A DNA stretch of 47,726 bases from Bradyrhizobium sp. AT1 (GTDB taxonomy: Bacteria > Pseudomonadota > Alphaproteobacteria > Rhizobiales > Xanthobacteraceae): positions 2,707,618 through 2,755,343 of the forward strand of contig NZ_JXDL01000001.1 in NCBI RefSeq assembly GCF_001590795.1, read 5' to 3'. A program made the translations under genes and the position numbers. This document shows positions 1 through 8,966 of this stretch, one piece after another; the stretch's first letter is position 1, and each line of letters starts with the position of its first letter. Under the pieces are notes generated by a model that had not been told where the DNA came from, made no database searches, and saw only the letters and a list, made by a program, of their open reading frames with translations.

Positions 1-26
1 AGAGGGAGAAGATTAAGGCCCTCTCC

Positions 27-518
27 ATGCGTCTTCCCGACTCCGTCACGGGATCGTTTCTCGTCGCACTCGGCGCGGCGGCTGCCTATGGCGGCTACAT
101 CCTGCCGCCGGTGCCTGGACAGCCCGTCGGCCCCAACGTGTTTCCGCTGGTGATCGGCAGCGGGCTCGCGCTATGCGGGCTCGCGATCGTGTTCGGGATC
201 GGCCACTCCTTCGAGGAGGAGGAAGAGCTGATCCCGCTGGAGGATGGCCAGGCCGCAGCCCCGCCGCCGCAAAGCAAACTCTACGGCCTGCGCGCGCTGC
301 TGCCGCCGGCGCTGCTGCTGTTCTACGTGTTTGCAGCCGACCGGCTCGGCTTCATCATCACCGCGGCGATCATGGTCTATGTCACCTCGACCGCGCTCGG
401 GGCCAAGTGGAAGCTGGCTTTGCCGCTCGCGGCGCTTTCGCCCTTCGCCATCCACCTCATCTTCGGCAAGTTGCTGCGTGTGCCGCTTCCTGCCGGCCTG
501 CTGCCGACGCCCTGGTAA
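27..518 (+). CDS. tctB: Tripartite tricarboxylate transporter, small membrane subunit (TctB family)
   Basis: Small integral membrane subunit of a TctABC-type secondary carrier that takes up tricarboxylates or related carboxylic acids with the help of a periplasmic binding protein. The 163-residue product has four hydrophobic segments (about residues 8-25, 38-58, 88-107 and 112-150) split by an acidic, Pro-rich cytoplasmic-type loop (EEEEE near residue 65), the usual TctB/DUF1468 plan. It is followed after 6 bases by the large TctA subunit, so the two are co-transcribed. The binding protein TctC is not seen; a short reading frame ending at base 16 could be its 3' end just outside the window. 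The substrate cannot be told from sequence. Confidence 0.85.
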   Translation: MRLPDSVTGSFLVALGAAAAYGGYILPPVPGQPVGPNVFPLVIGSGLALCGLAIVFGIGHSFEEEEELIPLEDGQAAAPPPQSKLYGLRALLPPALLLFYVFAADRLGFIITAAIMVYVTSTALGAKWKLALPLAALSPFAIHLIFGKLLRVPLPAGLLPTPW

Positions 519-524
519 TTCTCC

Positions 525-2036
525 ATGCTCAAGACCCTGATTGAAGCGTTCGCCCTGATCTCCACCTGGGAGGTCATCATCGCGATGGTCGCGGCCTCCG
601 TGTACGGCCTCGTGATCGGCTCGCTGCCCGGCCTGTCGGCGACGATGGCGACCGCCCTGCTCGTCCCCGTCACCTTCTACCTCTCGCCGATCGCGGCGAT
701 CGCGACCATCGTCGCGGCCTCCTCGATGGCGATCTTCTCCGGCGACATCCCGGGCGCACTGCTGCGCATTCCCGGCACGCCCGCTTCAGCTGCCTATGCG
801 GATGAAGCCTACGCGATGACACGCAAGGGCCAGGCCGAGCTCGCGCTCGGGGCCGGCGTGTGGTTCTCCGCCGTCGGCGGCATCGCCGGCGTGCTGTCGC
901 TGATGATCCCGGCGCCGCCGCTCGCCGAGATCGCGCTGTCGTTCTCCACCTTCGAATATTTCTGGCTGGCACTGCTCGGCCTGATGTGTGCCACGCTGGT
1001 GGCGCGCTCCTCGCCGGTGAAGGCGATCGCCGGCATGTTCCTAGGCCTGCTCGTCTCCTGCGTCGGCATCGAGAATCCCGGCGGCGTGCCGCGCTTCACC
1101 TTCGGCCTCACCGATCTGTTCGGCGGCATCGAGCCGATCCCGGCGCTGGTCGGCGTGTTCGCGGTGGCGCAGGTGATGCGCGCGATGCTGACGCCGGAAC
1201 CGCCGCCCCTGCCGCGCCGAAAATTCGGAAGCATCATGGCCGGCCAGTGGAAGCTGACCAAGCAGTATCACTGGCAGATGACGCGCGGAAACATCGTCGG
1301 CATCATCATCGGCGTGCTGCCGGGCGCGGGCGCCGACATGGCCGCCTGGGTGTCCTACGCGATGTCCAAGCGCTTCTCCAAGGAGCCGGAGAAGTTCGGC
1401 ACCGGCCACGTCGAGGGACTGGTCGAGGCCGGCGCCAGCAACAATGCCAGCATCGCCTCGGGCTGGGTGCCCTCGCTGCTGTTCGGCATTCCCGGCGACA
1501 CCATCGCCGCGATCGCGATCGGCGTGCTCTACATGAAGGGCCTCAATCCGGGCCCGACGCTGTTCACCGAGAAAGCGTCGAGCATGTACGCGATCTATTT
1601 GATGTTCATCATCGCGAACATCCTGATGATCCCGCTCGGCATCGCCATGATCCGGATCGCCGCCTACATCCTGCTCGCTCCACGCTCGGCAATCATGCCG
1701 ATCATCATGCTGTGCTGCGCGGTCGGTTCGTTCGCGATCGGCAACAACATGTTCGGCGTCGTCACCGTCGCCGCCTTCGGCGTGATCGGCTACGTCATGG
1801 AAGCCAACGGCTATCCCGTCGCCGCCATGGTGCTCGGGATCGTCATGGGCACCATGGTCGAGCAGGCCTTCGTCACGTCGCTGATCAAGTCCGACGGCAG
1901 TATTTTGCCGTTCTTCGAGCGCCCGGTCGCCGCCATCCTCGCCGCGATGGCGATCGGCGCGCTGCTGTGGCCGGTGATGGTGTGGGTCTGGCGCAAGGTG
2001 AAACCGCCGCAAACGGCGGCGGCAACGAGCAGGTGA
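525..2036 (+). CDS. tctA: Tripartite tricarboxylate transporter, large permease subunit (TctA family)
   Basis: Main translocation subunit of a TctABC carrier in the inner membrane. At 503 residues with about 12 predicted membrane spans it has full TctA length. Characteristic glycine/proline loops are visible: GSLPGLSATMATALLVP near residue 32, IPGTPASAAYADEAY near 83, GVLPGAGADMAAW near 262 and FGIPGDTIAAIAIG near 322; the first and third are the internally repeated GxxPG signature of the family. It lies 6 bases after tctB in a two-gene unit. Related operons in proteobacteria carry citrate, tartrate or aromatic acids, so the substrate here is open. Confidence 0.9.
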   Translation: MLKTLIEAFALISTWEVIIAMVAASVYGLVIGSLPGLSATMATALLVPVTFYLSPIAAIATIVAASSMAIFSGDIPGALLRIPGTPASAAYADEAYAMTRKGQAELALGAGVWFSAVGGIAGVLSLMIPAPPLAEIALSFSTFEYFWLALLGLMCATLVARSSPVKAIAGMFLGLLVSCVGIENPGGVPRFTFGLTDLFGGIEPIPALVGVFAVAQVMRAMLTPEPPPLPRRKFGSIMAGQWKLTKQYHWQMTRGNIVGIIIGVLPGAGADMAAWVSYAMSKRFSKEPEKFGTGHVEGLVEAGASNNASIASGWVPSLLFGIPGDTIAAIAIGVLYMKGLNPGPTLFTEKASSMYAIYLMFIIANILMIPLGIAMIRIAAYILLAPRSAIMPIIMLCCAVGSFAIGNNMFGVVTVAAFGVIGYVMEANGYPVAAMVLGIVMGTMVEQAFVTSLIKSDGSILPFFERPVAAILAAMAIGALLWPVMVWVWRKVKPPQTAAATSR

Positions 2037-2087
2037 TACCGGGCGAGTGACCCTCGCCTGCCTGCCCTCGGCGTTGTAAAGCAGGGC

Positions 2088-3077
2088 ATGACTGAGAAGA
2101 AGGCCTCGCTGGACATCAAATCCCTCGCCCGTGATCTCCGTGCCGGCAGCCGCGCGGCGTTGGCCCGCGCCATCACGCTCGTGGAGAGCCGCCGTGCCGA
2201 CCATCAGGCGCTGGCGCGAGAGCTGGTGCAGACGCTGCTGCCCCACACCGGCAAGGCGTTCCGTGTCGGCATCACCGGCTCGCCGGGCGTCGGCAAGTCC
2301 ACCACCATCGATGTGCTCGGCACCTATCTCATCGAGCAGGGTCACAAGGTCGCGGTGCTCGCGGTCGATCCGTCCTCGGCGCGCAGCGGCGGCTCAATCC
2401 TCGGCGACAAGACGCGGATGGCGCGGCTGTCGGCCTCTGACCATGCCTTCATCCGCCCCTCGCCGTCCTCGGGTACGCTCGGCGGGGTCGCGGCGAAGAC
2501 ACGCGAGGCGATGCTGCTCTGCGAGGCTGCCGGCTTCGGCGTCGTGCTGGTCGAGACCGTCGGCATCGGCCAGTCCGAGACTGCCGTCTGCGACATGACC
2601 GACTTCTTCCTCGCCCTGATGCTGCCGGGCGGCGGCGACGAATTGCAGGGCATCAAGAAGGGCCTGGTCGAGCTCGCCGACATGATCGCCATCAACAAGG
2701 CCGACGGAGACAATCTCAAGCGCGCCAACATCACCGCCGCCGACTATCGCGGCGCGCTGCATATTTTGGCGCCGCGGTCCGAGCATTGGCATCCGCCCGT
2801 CGTCACCTATTCGGCGCTGGCCGGCACCGGCATCGCGGAGCTCTGGCAGAAGGTTCTGGATCACCGCAAGGCGATGAACGCATCGGGCGACTTCGCCGCA
2901 CGGCGGCGTGAGCAGCAGGTGAAATGGATGTGGTCGATGCTGGAGCAACGCATGCTGGCGCGGCTGCGCAGCGAGGCATCGGTTCGCACCAAGGTGAAGA
3001 AGATCGAGACTGAAGTCGCCGAAGGCCACCTCACCCCGGCCCTCGCCGCCGAGCAGATTTTGGAGTTGCTGCAATGA
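2088..3077 (+). CDS. meaB: Methylmalonyl-CoA mutase-associated GTPase MeaB
   Basis: G3E-family P-loop GTPase that chaperones methylmalonyl-CoA mutase, gating adenosylcobalamin loading and protecting the enzyme from inactivation. The 329-residue protein has the Walker A motif GITGSPGVGKST at residues 61-72, the DPSSARSGGSILGDKTRM stretch near 100, the ETVGIGQSE switch region near 155 and the NKADGD guanine-specificity motif near 203, all in MeaB/ArgK order. The mutase is not in the window. The stop codon overlaps the start of the next gene by 4 bases (ATGA), so the two are translationally coupled. Family membership is firm; a partner other than methylmalonyl-CoA mutase (for example an isobutyryl- or ethylmalonyl-CoA mutase) is possible. 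Confidence 0.92.
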   Translation: MTEKKASLDIKSLARDLRAGSRAALARAITLVESRRADHQALARELVQTLLPHTGKAFRVGITGSPGVGKSTTIDVLGTYLIEQGHKVAVLAVDPSSARSGGSILGDKTRMARLSASDHAFIRPSPSSGTLGGVAAKTREAMLLCEAAGFGVVLVETVGIGQSETAVCDMTDFFLALMLPGGGDELQGIKKGLVELADMIAINKADGDNLKRANITAADYRGALHILAPRSEHWHPPVVTYSALAGTGIAELWQKVLDHRKAMNASGDFAARRREQQVKWMWSMLEQRMLARLRSEASVRTKVKKIETEVAEGHLTPALAAEQILELLQ

Positions 3078-3739
3078 GCGACAGGCTCCGCATTCTCCTC
3101 ACCGGCTTCGGGCCGTTTCCCGGCGCGCCCTACAACCCGACCCAGCCGCTGGTGGCGCGGCTCGCGCAATTGCGCCGGCCAGCATTGGATGACGTCGCGA
3201 TCTCGAGCCACATCTTCCCGGTCACCTATGCGGCGGTCGACCACCAATTGCCCGAGGTGCTGGCAAAGCAGAAGCCCGATGCGCTGTTGATGTTCGGCCT
3301 CGCTGCGCGCACGCCCTACCTGCGCGTCGAGACCCGCGCGCGCAACGCCGTCACCATGCTCTGGCCCGATGCCGCCAACACCCGTTCGAGCAAGCGCGGC
3401 ATCACCGGCACCGCGGACGCCATGGCGTTCGGCCCGCACACGGCAAGGCTGCTGCGCGCCGCGCGCCTCACCGGCATCGACGCACGGTCCTCGCGCGATG
3501 CCGGCGCCTATCTCTGCAACTATTTGAGCTGGCGCGCGATCGAGAACGTCAAGGCCGGTGGTCCGCAGCTTGCGGCGTTCATCCACATCCCCCTGCTTGG
3601 GCGCAGCGGCGCGGTGCGACGGAAGGGCGCAGCCCGGATTACGCTGGAGGAACTCGTTGATGCCGGCGAGGCCATGCTGATGGAAATGGTGGGGTTGGCA
3701 AGGAAGCGACGGAACACGCTGGCGCCTCCGCCGCGGTAA
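3074..3739 (+). CDS. pcp: Pyroglutamyl-peptidase I (C15 family)
   Basis: Cytosolic cysteine peptidase that removes N-terminal pyroglutamate from peptides. The 221-residue product starts with the family signature LTGFGPFPGAPYNPT. The catalytic triad can be placed: Glu86 in LRVETRARN, Cys148 in AGAYLCNY and His171 in AFIHIPLL. Length matches the usual 200-220 residues, with a slightly extended basic C-terminus. It overlaps meaB by 4 bases, an unexpected pairing with no obvious metabolic link, so co-expression may be incidental. Family call is strong; substrate range is unknown. Confidence 0.88.
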   Translation: MSDRLRILLTGFGPFPGAPYNPTQPLVARLAQLRRPALDDVAISSHIFPVTYAAVDHQLPEVLAKQKPDALLMFGLAARTPYLRVETRARNAVTMLWPDAANTRSSKRGITGTADAMAFGPHTARLLRAARLTGIDARSSRDAGAYLCNYLSWRAIENVKAGGPQLAAFIHIPLLGRSGAVRRKGAARITLEELVDAGEAMLMEMVGLARKRRNTLAPPPR

Positions 3740-3814
3740 ACGTTTAACCCTACCGCGAACAATCCCCGCGCCCGCGTCCGCCCTGCGCTACCTAATCCGC
3801 GCGGAGGACGCGTC

Positions 3815-5185
3815 ATGGACCTCAATCGCCGCCACCTCATCGGAGCTTCCACTGCCGGCATTGCCGGTGCGCTGGCCATGCCGGCCGACGCCGCGCGCGC
3901 GGCGCCGCTGACGTCCCTGCTCGGCCGCGATGCCACGCAATACGGCGTGCGACCCGGCAGCAGCGAAGACCAGACCCGCGCGCTGCAGCGTGCGATCGAC
4001 GAGGCGGCGCGAGCGCAGATGCCACTGGCGCTGTCGCCCGGCGTCTATCGCAGCGGGCTGCTGCGGCTGCCGAGCGGCACACAATTGATCGGCGTGCGCG
4101 GCGCAACGAAAATCATCTTCACCGGCGGAGCTTCGGCGATCCAGAGCGACGGCTCCGACGCGATTGGGCTCACCGGCATCACCTTCGACGGCAGCAGCAT
4201 TCCGCTGCCGACGCGGCGCGGACTGATCCATGTTCTCGGCGGACGCGACGTCCGCATCGTCGATTGCGAGATCACGAACTCGGGCGGCAGCGGCATCTGG
4301 CTCGAGCAGGTGTCCGGCGAGATCTCCGGCAACATCTTCACTGACATCGCGGTGACGGCGGTGGTGTCGTTCGATGCCAAAGGGCTCAACGTCTCCCGCA
4401 ACACGATTCTCGGCACCAATGACAACGGCATCGAGATCCTGCGCACCGCGATCGGCGACGATGGCACGCTGGTGGCCGATAACCGCATCGAGAACATCAA
4501 GGCCGGCCCCGGCGGCTCCGGTCAGTACGGCAACGCCATCAACGCCTTCCGCGCCGGCAACGTGATCGTGCGCGGCAACCGCATCAGGAACTGCGATTAC
4601 TCCGCGGTGCGCGGCAACTCCGCCTCGAACATCCACATCTCGGGCAACAGCGTCAGCGACGTACGCGAAGTCGCGCTCTATTCCGAGTTCGCGTTCGAGG
4701 CTGCGGTGATCGCCAACAATACGGTCGACGGCGCGGCCGTCGGTGTCTCCGTCTGCAATTTCAACGAAGGCGGCCGCATTGCGGTGGTTCAGGGCAACAT
4801 CATCCGCAACCTGATCCCGAAGCGCCCGATCGGCACCGCACCGGACGACGACGCCGGCGTCGGCATCTACATCGAGGCGGACACCTCGGTGACCGGCAAT
4901 GTGATCGAGAACGCGCCGTCCTACGGCATCGTCGCCGGCTGGGGCAAATATCTGCGCGACGTCGCGATCACGGGCAACGTGATCCGCAAGGCGCTGGCCG
5001 GTGTCGGCGTCTCCGTCGTGCCCGGCGCCGGCATCGCGCTCGTCAACAACAACATGATCTCGGAAACCCCGCGCGGCGCTGTCGTCGGCCTCGATCACGC
5101 GCGCGCGGTGACGTCGGATCTGTCGGCCGACGGCGCGCAACGATTTGCCCAGGTGGTGCTCGGCGGAAATGCGGTGCGAAGGTAG
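3815..5185 (+). CDS. TIGR03808-family Tat-exported right-handed beta-helix protein
   Basis: A 456-residue protein with an N-terminal twin-arginine signal (NRRHLIGAS, then an Ala-rich hydrophobic stretch ending near residue 30 at AARAAP). The mature part is built of repeated short strands with NNxI/GNxI-type turns (VSRNTILGTNDNGIEIL, ISGNSVSDV, VTGNVIENA, ITGNVIRKA), the hallmark of a parallel right-handed beta-helix. This fits the TIGR03808 family of repetitive Tat-translocated proteins known mainly from Rhizobiales. Such folds are typical of polysaccharide-active or surface proteins, but I see no identified catalytic site. The start is supported by a GGAGGA ribosome site. It converges on the neighbouring TIGR03809 gene, a pairing I recall from related genomes. 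Confidence 0.82.
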   Translation: MDLNRRHLIGASTAGIAGALAMPADAARAAPLTSLLGRDATQYGVRPGSSEDQTRALQRAIDEAARAQMPLALSPGVYRSGLLRLPSGTQLIGVRGATKIIFTGGASAIQSDGSDAIGLTGITFDGSSIPLPTRRGLIHVLGGRDVRIVDCEITNSGGSGIWLEQVSGEISGNIFTDIAVTAVVSFDAKGLNVSRNTILGTNDNGIEILRTAIGDDGTLVADNRIENIKAGPGGSGQYGNAINAFRAGNVIVRGNRIRNCDYSAVRGNSASNIHISGNSVSDVREVALYSEFAFEAAVIANNTVDGAAVGVSVCNFNEGGRIAVVQGNIIRNLIPKRPIGTAPDDDAGVGIYIEADTSVTGNVIENAPSYGIVAGWGKYLRDVAITGNVIRKALAGVGVSVVPGAGIALVNNNMISETPRGAVVGLDHARAVTSDLSADGAQRFAQVVLGGNAVRR

Positions 5186-5208
5186 GCGCGGCCAATAGCC
5201 GGGCCGTA

Positions 5209-5272
5209 CATCCTTCGAGGCCCCGCATGGGACGCGCCGCGTCCCATGCCCCGCACCTCAGGATGACGGGAT
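5209..5272. repeat. Palindromic repeat between convergent genes
   Basis: An interrupted palindrome with a 12-bp perfect core stem (GCATGGGACGCG, one-base centre, then its complement) enclosed by outer arms CATCCT...AGGATG. The outer CATCCTTCGAGG and CCTCAGGATGACGG sequences resemble an interspersed repeat common in Bradyrhizobium genomes. It occupies most of the gap between two genes that end toward each other, so as RNA it would form a strong hairpin on either strand and could act as a bidirectional 3'-end structure. There is no T-run, so it is not a classical terminator. Confidence 0.7.
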
Positions 5273-5295
5273 GAAAATCCCTTGCCGGACGTTCC

Positions 5296-6060
5296 CTAGA
5301 ACGCGTTCCGCAGCAGCGGGTACTTGGCTTCCAGGCCGTCGAGGCTGAAGGTGAATTCGACGACGCGTTCGGGGGCTGCGACGATCTCCTCGGCCGGCGG
5401 GGCGAATTGCGGCAGCAGCGCTGCCATCGCGGCAGGCGCGGCCTTTGGCGGCTTCGGGGCAGCCGCTGCGAGCGGCGTCCTGACTTCCGGCGCGGTGAAC
5501 GGCGCCATTGCGGCAGGGGCCAGTGGTGGCTTCACGGCAGGTGCTGTGAACGGCGCTCGCGCAGCGGGAGCCTTCAGTGGCGGCATCTCGGCAGGCGCGA
5601 TGAACGACGCGACCGCCGCAGGCGCCGGTACGGCGAACGGCGCGATCGGGGCTTCGGTGATCTCCGCCAGAACGTCGGGCTTTGGATCGAGCCTGACCGG
5701 CACGGTCGTCTCGGGGGCGATGTGGACGGCTTTCGGCTGCATCATCGGCGCCTGCTCGCGCGAAAACACGCGGGGCATCGTCGCCGGCGACCAACCGAAT
5801 GCGGGCGTCACGCTCGCAGCCGCCTCGGCGACGTCCCCGCCGGTCGCGAGCGCGCGCCAGGTCTGGACCGCACGCTTGGCTTCCTGGATGTTTTCGAGGA
5901 ATGCGATCTCGGAATGATAACGGCGCCACCGGCCGGTCTCGAACATCTCAGAGAGATGCTGCAGCCGCTGCTCGGCGAGCGCGCACCAGCGCGCCGCGAC
6001 GTCGCGGCCAACAGCTACGGCACGCACAGACGCGCCGTTAGATTCTTGGCGAAGTGTCAT
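5296..6060 (-). CDS. TIGR03809-family protein with Ala/Pro-rich tail
   Basis: A 254-residue protein whose N-terminal third (MTLRQESN to about residue 90) is a conserved helical region with a KRAVQTWRAL segment. It is followed by a long low-complexity tail of imperfect repeats of the type PxxAPAAxAPFTAPxVxxP, and a short conserved C-terminal piece (VVEFTFSLDGLEAKYPLLRN). This arrangement matches my recollection of TIGR03809, a family of unknown function from Bradyrhizobiaceae. I chose the ATG beginning MTLRQE; an ATG 16 codons upstream would add a Cys-rich leader that looks non-coding. No signal peptide or membrane span is evident. The repeats are Ala/Pro/Lys-rich and could serve as a flexible linker. 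Confidence 0.65.
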   Translation of the reverse strand: MTLRQESNGASVRAVAVGRDVAARWCALAEQRLQHLSEMFETGRWRRYHSEIAFLENIQEAKRAVQTWRALATGGDVAEAAASVTPAFGWSPATMPRVFSREQAPMMQPKAVHIAPETTVPVRLDPKPDVLAEITEAPIAPFAVPAPAAVASFIAPAEMPPLKAPAARAPFTAPAVKPPLAPAAMAPFTAPEVRTPLAAAAPKPPKAAPAAMAALLPQFAPPAEEIVAAPERVVEFTFSLDGLEAKYPLLRNAF

Positions 6061-6542
6061 AGACCAGCCCGTCAGGAGAGAACACGGACGCGGGGACGCA
6101 ACGCACACGAATCAATTTAGAAGCGACATGAATATTTTGTGGAAAAGTTTTGACTTGTCCAGCAACGACACCCCGCGCGTCGCCAAACTCCGTAGTCGTG
6201 CGGAGATTTACTGCGTTTTCGAGTCAAGCTTCGCACAAGCATAGCGGGCTTGCGGCGTGTTGCTCGAGCGGCGGCCGGAATGCCGACGCGACCTTTCAAC
6301 CGAAAGCTGAACGCATGCAGAGTTTCAAAAAATCGGACGCCCAAAAAGAAAAGACCCGTCCGGGGGGACAACCGGACGGGTCGAGCCATATGGGCGCTTG
6401 GGGTGGATGGGCGCTCGCGCCTAATATGACTGATGGGGAGGGATGACCGCTCCCACATAATTTGGTCGTGGCAGCTGGCTGAACGTTCAATGCGGCGTTT
6501 GCTTTTTTGAGCTTCGGTCCGCGCGCATCTTTGTCGCAGCCG
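6061..6542. other. 482-bp intergenic region between two leftward genes
   Basis: No convincing protein-coding gene is seen. The region should hold the promoter of the TIGR03809 gene near its left end (AT-rich stretch at about 6118-6160) and contains the strong leftward terminator listed separately. The roughly 160 bases between the protease stop codon and that terminator are longer than a normal 3' untranslated end, so a small RNA or a processed 3'-UTR RNA is possible. Two short reading frames on opposite strands here lack ribosome sites and recognisable sequence. Confidence 0.5.
6341..6382 (-). terminator. Rho-independent terminator (leftward)
   Basis: A perfect 11-bp inverted repeat, GACCCGTCCGG with an 8-base loop, is followed on the minus strand by TTTTCTTTTTGG. 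It lies downstream of the subtilisin-like protease gene and would end the sigma/anti-sigma/protease transcript, or a small RNA encoded just before it. It is the clearest intrinsic terminator in the window. Confidence 0.85.
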
Positions 6543-8255
6543 CTATCGGGGCGCCGGCCTATCCGCCTGAGAAATCGTGGATTTATCGTCCGCGCTCGAC
6601 AGCGAGGGTTGTTCGATCGCGCGGCTGTTGGGCCCATCGCGACGCGTCCCGGCATCTTCACGTTTTGTTGTACCGGATGCAGCCGCAACCGGCGTCGCTC
6701 CGTCAGCGGGAACTGCCATCACCGCGGCGAATGCGTCGATCTGGCCGTCGCCGAACAGCTCGTCACGCCCGGGGGAGCCGAGGTCGCGCGCGGTCTTCGC
6801 CAGCGTCATGCGCAGCGCCTCCGGCTTCAGGGCGTAATTGCGCTCGAGCAGCAACGCCGCGATGCCGGAGACATAGGCGGCCGAGAACGAGGTTCCCGAC
6901 GTCATCTGGTACTTGCCGTCCGGCGCGGGCAGGAAGATGTCGACCCCGGGCGCCGCGACGGCGATGTAATTGCCGCGGTTGGACGCGGTGAACAGCCTGT
7001 CCTGCTGGTCGGTCGCACTGACCGCAATCACGTTGGGATTGGCAGCGGGATAGAGCGGCGGCGATTTCGGACCGGCATTGCCGGCGGCCGCGATCAGCAC
7101 GAGGCCGCGCGCGGCGGTCGCCGCGATGGCGCGCTCGATCACCGCGTCCTTCGGACCGGCAAAGCTCATATTGACGATCTGCGCGCCGTGCTCGGCGGCG
7201 TAATTCAGCGAGCGCAGGATGATGTAGGACGAGCTCTCGGCGCCGCCGTTGGTGCCGCCGAAGGCGCGGATCGCGATGATGCGCGCCTCGGGCGCGCTGC
7301 CCATCAGCTTGACATGGGCCACGATCGCGCCGGCGATGCCGGTGCCGTGGACGTGCGGCCCCTCGGCGCTGCCGAGCGCATCGAAATTATCGGAGACGGA
7401 ATTGGCAAGCTCGGGATGGCCGGCGTCGATGCCGGAGTCGATCACGGCAACCGTGACGTTGGCGCCGTGCGCCAGCGTGTGCGCCTGCGGCAGGCGGAGT
7501 TTTGCCAGTGCATATTGCGCGGGATCGCCCTCGCTCGGCGTCGTCGATTTCTGGTCCTGAAGCACATAGCGGAAGTTCGGCTGGACCGAGCGCACGCTGC
7601 CATCGGCGGCGAATTCGCGCCGTACCGTCTCGGTGGCCCGGCCATCCGTGATGCGGAACAGGCCGAACGTGGCCCCGATCAGCGGGAAGCTCTCCGAAGA
7701 GACGCGCGTCAAGCCGTGCCGGCGGGCAAGCTCGTCGGCATCGCCAGGCGTCAGCGTGCCATCGATCTCCGCCACGAATTCGTTGGCAAAGCTGCGCAGA
7801 TTGGCGGCGGCCGGTGTGGCGTCGCCGCGGCCCTTGCCGGCGCTCTTCTTGCCGGATTTGGCCGAGCCTCCGCCGCCCGCATTCGGCTGCGCCAGGCATT
7901 CGCCGTCAGCATCGCGGTAGGGCGCGGTGCAGGCCGGATAGAGGTTCGGCGAGTAGCGTGCATAGGGCAGCAGCACCGTCGTCGGCCGGATGCGCGAGGT
8001 GGTGTGCGGGATGGCCGCCATCGTCCGCGGGCCGCGATCGACGCTGACCGCGCGTGCGGCGATATTGGGGCTGACGCGTGGGGTGATGCTCGGAGAGATG
8101 GTCGGCGTTCGCGAGGGCACGCTGATCGTCGGCGTGCGCATGATCGCCTGCGCCTGCGCGACCTCGACGCCGAGACAGGCGGCGATCAGGAGCGCGGCGC
8201 CGACCGATGAAGCGGTGACCCCGGCGCGCACCCTGCTCTCGGACTTGCCCGTCAT
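6543..8255 (-). CDS. Secreted S8 (subtilisin-like) serine protease
   Basis: A 570-residue exported protease. It has a hydrophobic signal segment (about residues 12-36), then a Thr/Ser/Pro-rich stretch with repeated TPTIS/SPSIT units (40-65), a Gly/Lys linker (126-150), an inhibitor-like region (152-235) and the peptidase S8 domain. The triad is Asp273 (AVIDSGID), His303 (HVHGTGIAG) and Ser456 (SGTSFSAA), with oxyanion Asn393 (AAAGNAGP). The C-terminal 80 residues are low complexity. The gene starts only 15 bases after the upstream anti-sigma gene, so it is co-transcribed with an ECF sigma factor. It may be a regulon output, or act in signalling through envelope proteolysis. Both roles are inferences. 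Confidence 0.9.
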   Translation of the reverse strand: MTGKSESRVRAGVTASSVGAALLIAACLGVEVAQAQAIMRTPTISVPSRTPTISPSITPRVSPNIAARAVSVDRGPRTMAAIPHTTSRIRPTTVLLPYARYSPNLYPACTAPYRDADGECLAQPNAGGGGSAKSGKKSAGKGRGDATPAAANLRSFANEFVAEIDGTLTPGDADELARRHGLTRVSSESFPLIGATFGLFRITDGRATETVRREFAADGSVRSVQPNFRYVLQDQKSTTPSEGDPAQYALAKLRLPQAHTLAHGANVTVAVIDSGIDAGHPELANSVSDNFDALGSAEGPHVHGTGIAGAIVAHVKLMGSAPEARIIAIRAFGGTNGGAESSSYIILRSLNYAAEHGAQIVNMSFAGPKDAVIERAIAATAARGLVLIAAAGNAGPKSPPLYPAANPNVIAVSATDQQDRLFTASNRGNYIAVAAPGVDIFLPAPDGKYQMTSGTSFSAAYVSGIAALLLERNYALKPEALRMTLAKTARDLGSPGRDELFGDGQIDAFAAVMAVPADGATPVAAASGTTKREDAGTRRDGPNSRAIEQPSLSSADDKSTISQADRPAPR

Positions 8256-8270
8256 CGGTTCAGCGACGCC

Positions 8271-8966
8271 TTAAGGCGCCGCGACGGCGAGGTTGACGAA
8301 CTTCTCGCGCTGCATCCTGCCGAGCAGCGAAGCGAGCTCGTCCTGGCTCATCGCCCTGTCGAACTGGAGGCGGAACATGCCGCCCTTGGCATCGCCGATG
8401 ATCGAGGCCTGATAGCTGTCGAGCAGCCCGGTGATGTCGGCAATGCGCGCCTCGGGCGTGAAGCGCACCAGCGCGCGCGACGGCGCAACCGTGCCGCCAA
8501 GCTCGCGTGTGATCGGCGCGCTGGTCGAGAGCGAAGCGGTCTGGAACGTCGCCGGCTGGTTCTTCATCAGCACGGCGCCGATGACACCGGCCTGCAGCAC
8601 GAGCGCCACGGCGCCAAGGCTCGCCGACCAGGCCAGCGTGCGCGGCGACAGGCTCGCGAAGAAGCTCGAGATACGCGCCGACAGCGGCAGCGAGCCGCTC
8701 GCCCGCGCCGGCTCGGCCTCGATCGCGGCGAACAGCTTCTGCATCGCGCGCGTCGACGGAGCCCCTAAGCTCTCGTTCAGATGGATGGTCTCTTCGTACT
8801 CGCCGCGGATCGCGGCATATTGCTTGGCGAGCTCGGGATCGCGCGCCAGCGCTTCCTCGACACGGCGCGCATCGCGCGCGTTCAGCGTGCCGGCGGCGTG
8901 CCAGGGCAGCAGCAGTTCAATTTCACTGGGCTCTTGCTCCAGCATCTTCTTGCTCAAAGCCATCAT
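8271..8966 (-). CDS. Membrane anti-sigma factor (RskA-like, degenerate zinc finger)
   Basis: A 231-residue single-pass protein encoded directly after an ECF sigma gene with a 4-base ATGA overlap, the standard arrangement for a cognate inhibitor. Residues 15-50 (IELLLPWHAAGTLNARDARR and the following helix) look like the anti-sigma ZAS domain, but the HxxxCxxC zinc ligands are absent (ARDPELAKQY at the expected Cys positions). One membrane span lies at about 111-134. The rest is a periplasmic domain with a C-terminal stretch (LLGRMQREKFVNLAV) that could be a sensing fold. The signal it senses is unknown. The downstream gene is a secreted protease. Confidence 0.8.
   Translation of the reverse strand: MMALSKKMLEQEPSEIELLLPWHAAGTLNARDARRVEEALARDPELAKQYAAIRGEYEETIHLNESLGAPSTRAMQKLFAAIEAEPARASGSLPLSARISSFFASLSPRTLAWSASLGAVALVLQAGVIGAVLMKNQPATFQTASLSTSAPITRELGGTVAPSRALVRFTPEARIADITGLLDSYQASIIGDAKGGMFRLQFDRAMSQDELASLLGRMQREKFVNLAVAAP

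Noticed and set aside
6507..8210. 567-codon plus-strand frame opposite the S8 protease
   Set aside because: Composition is Arg/Gly/Ala-rich with no domain, while the minus strand has the complete catalytic triad.
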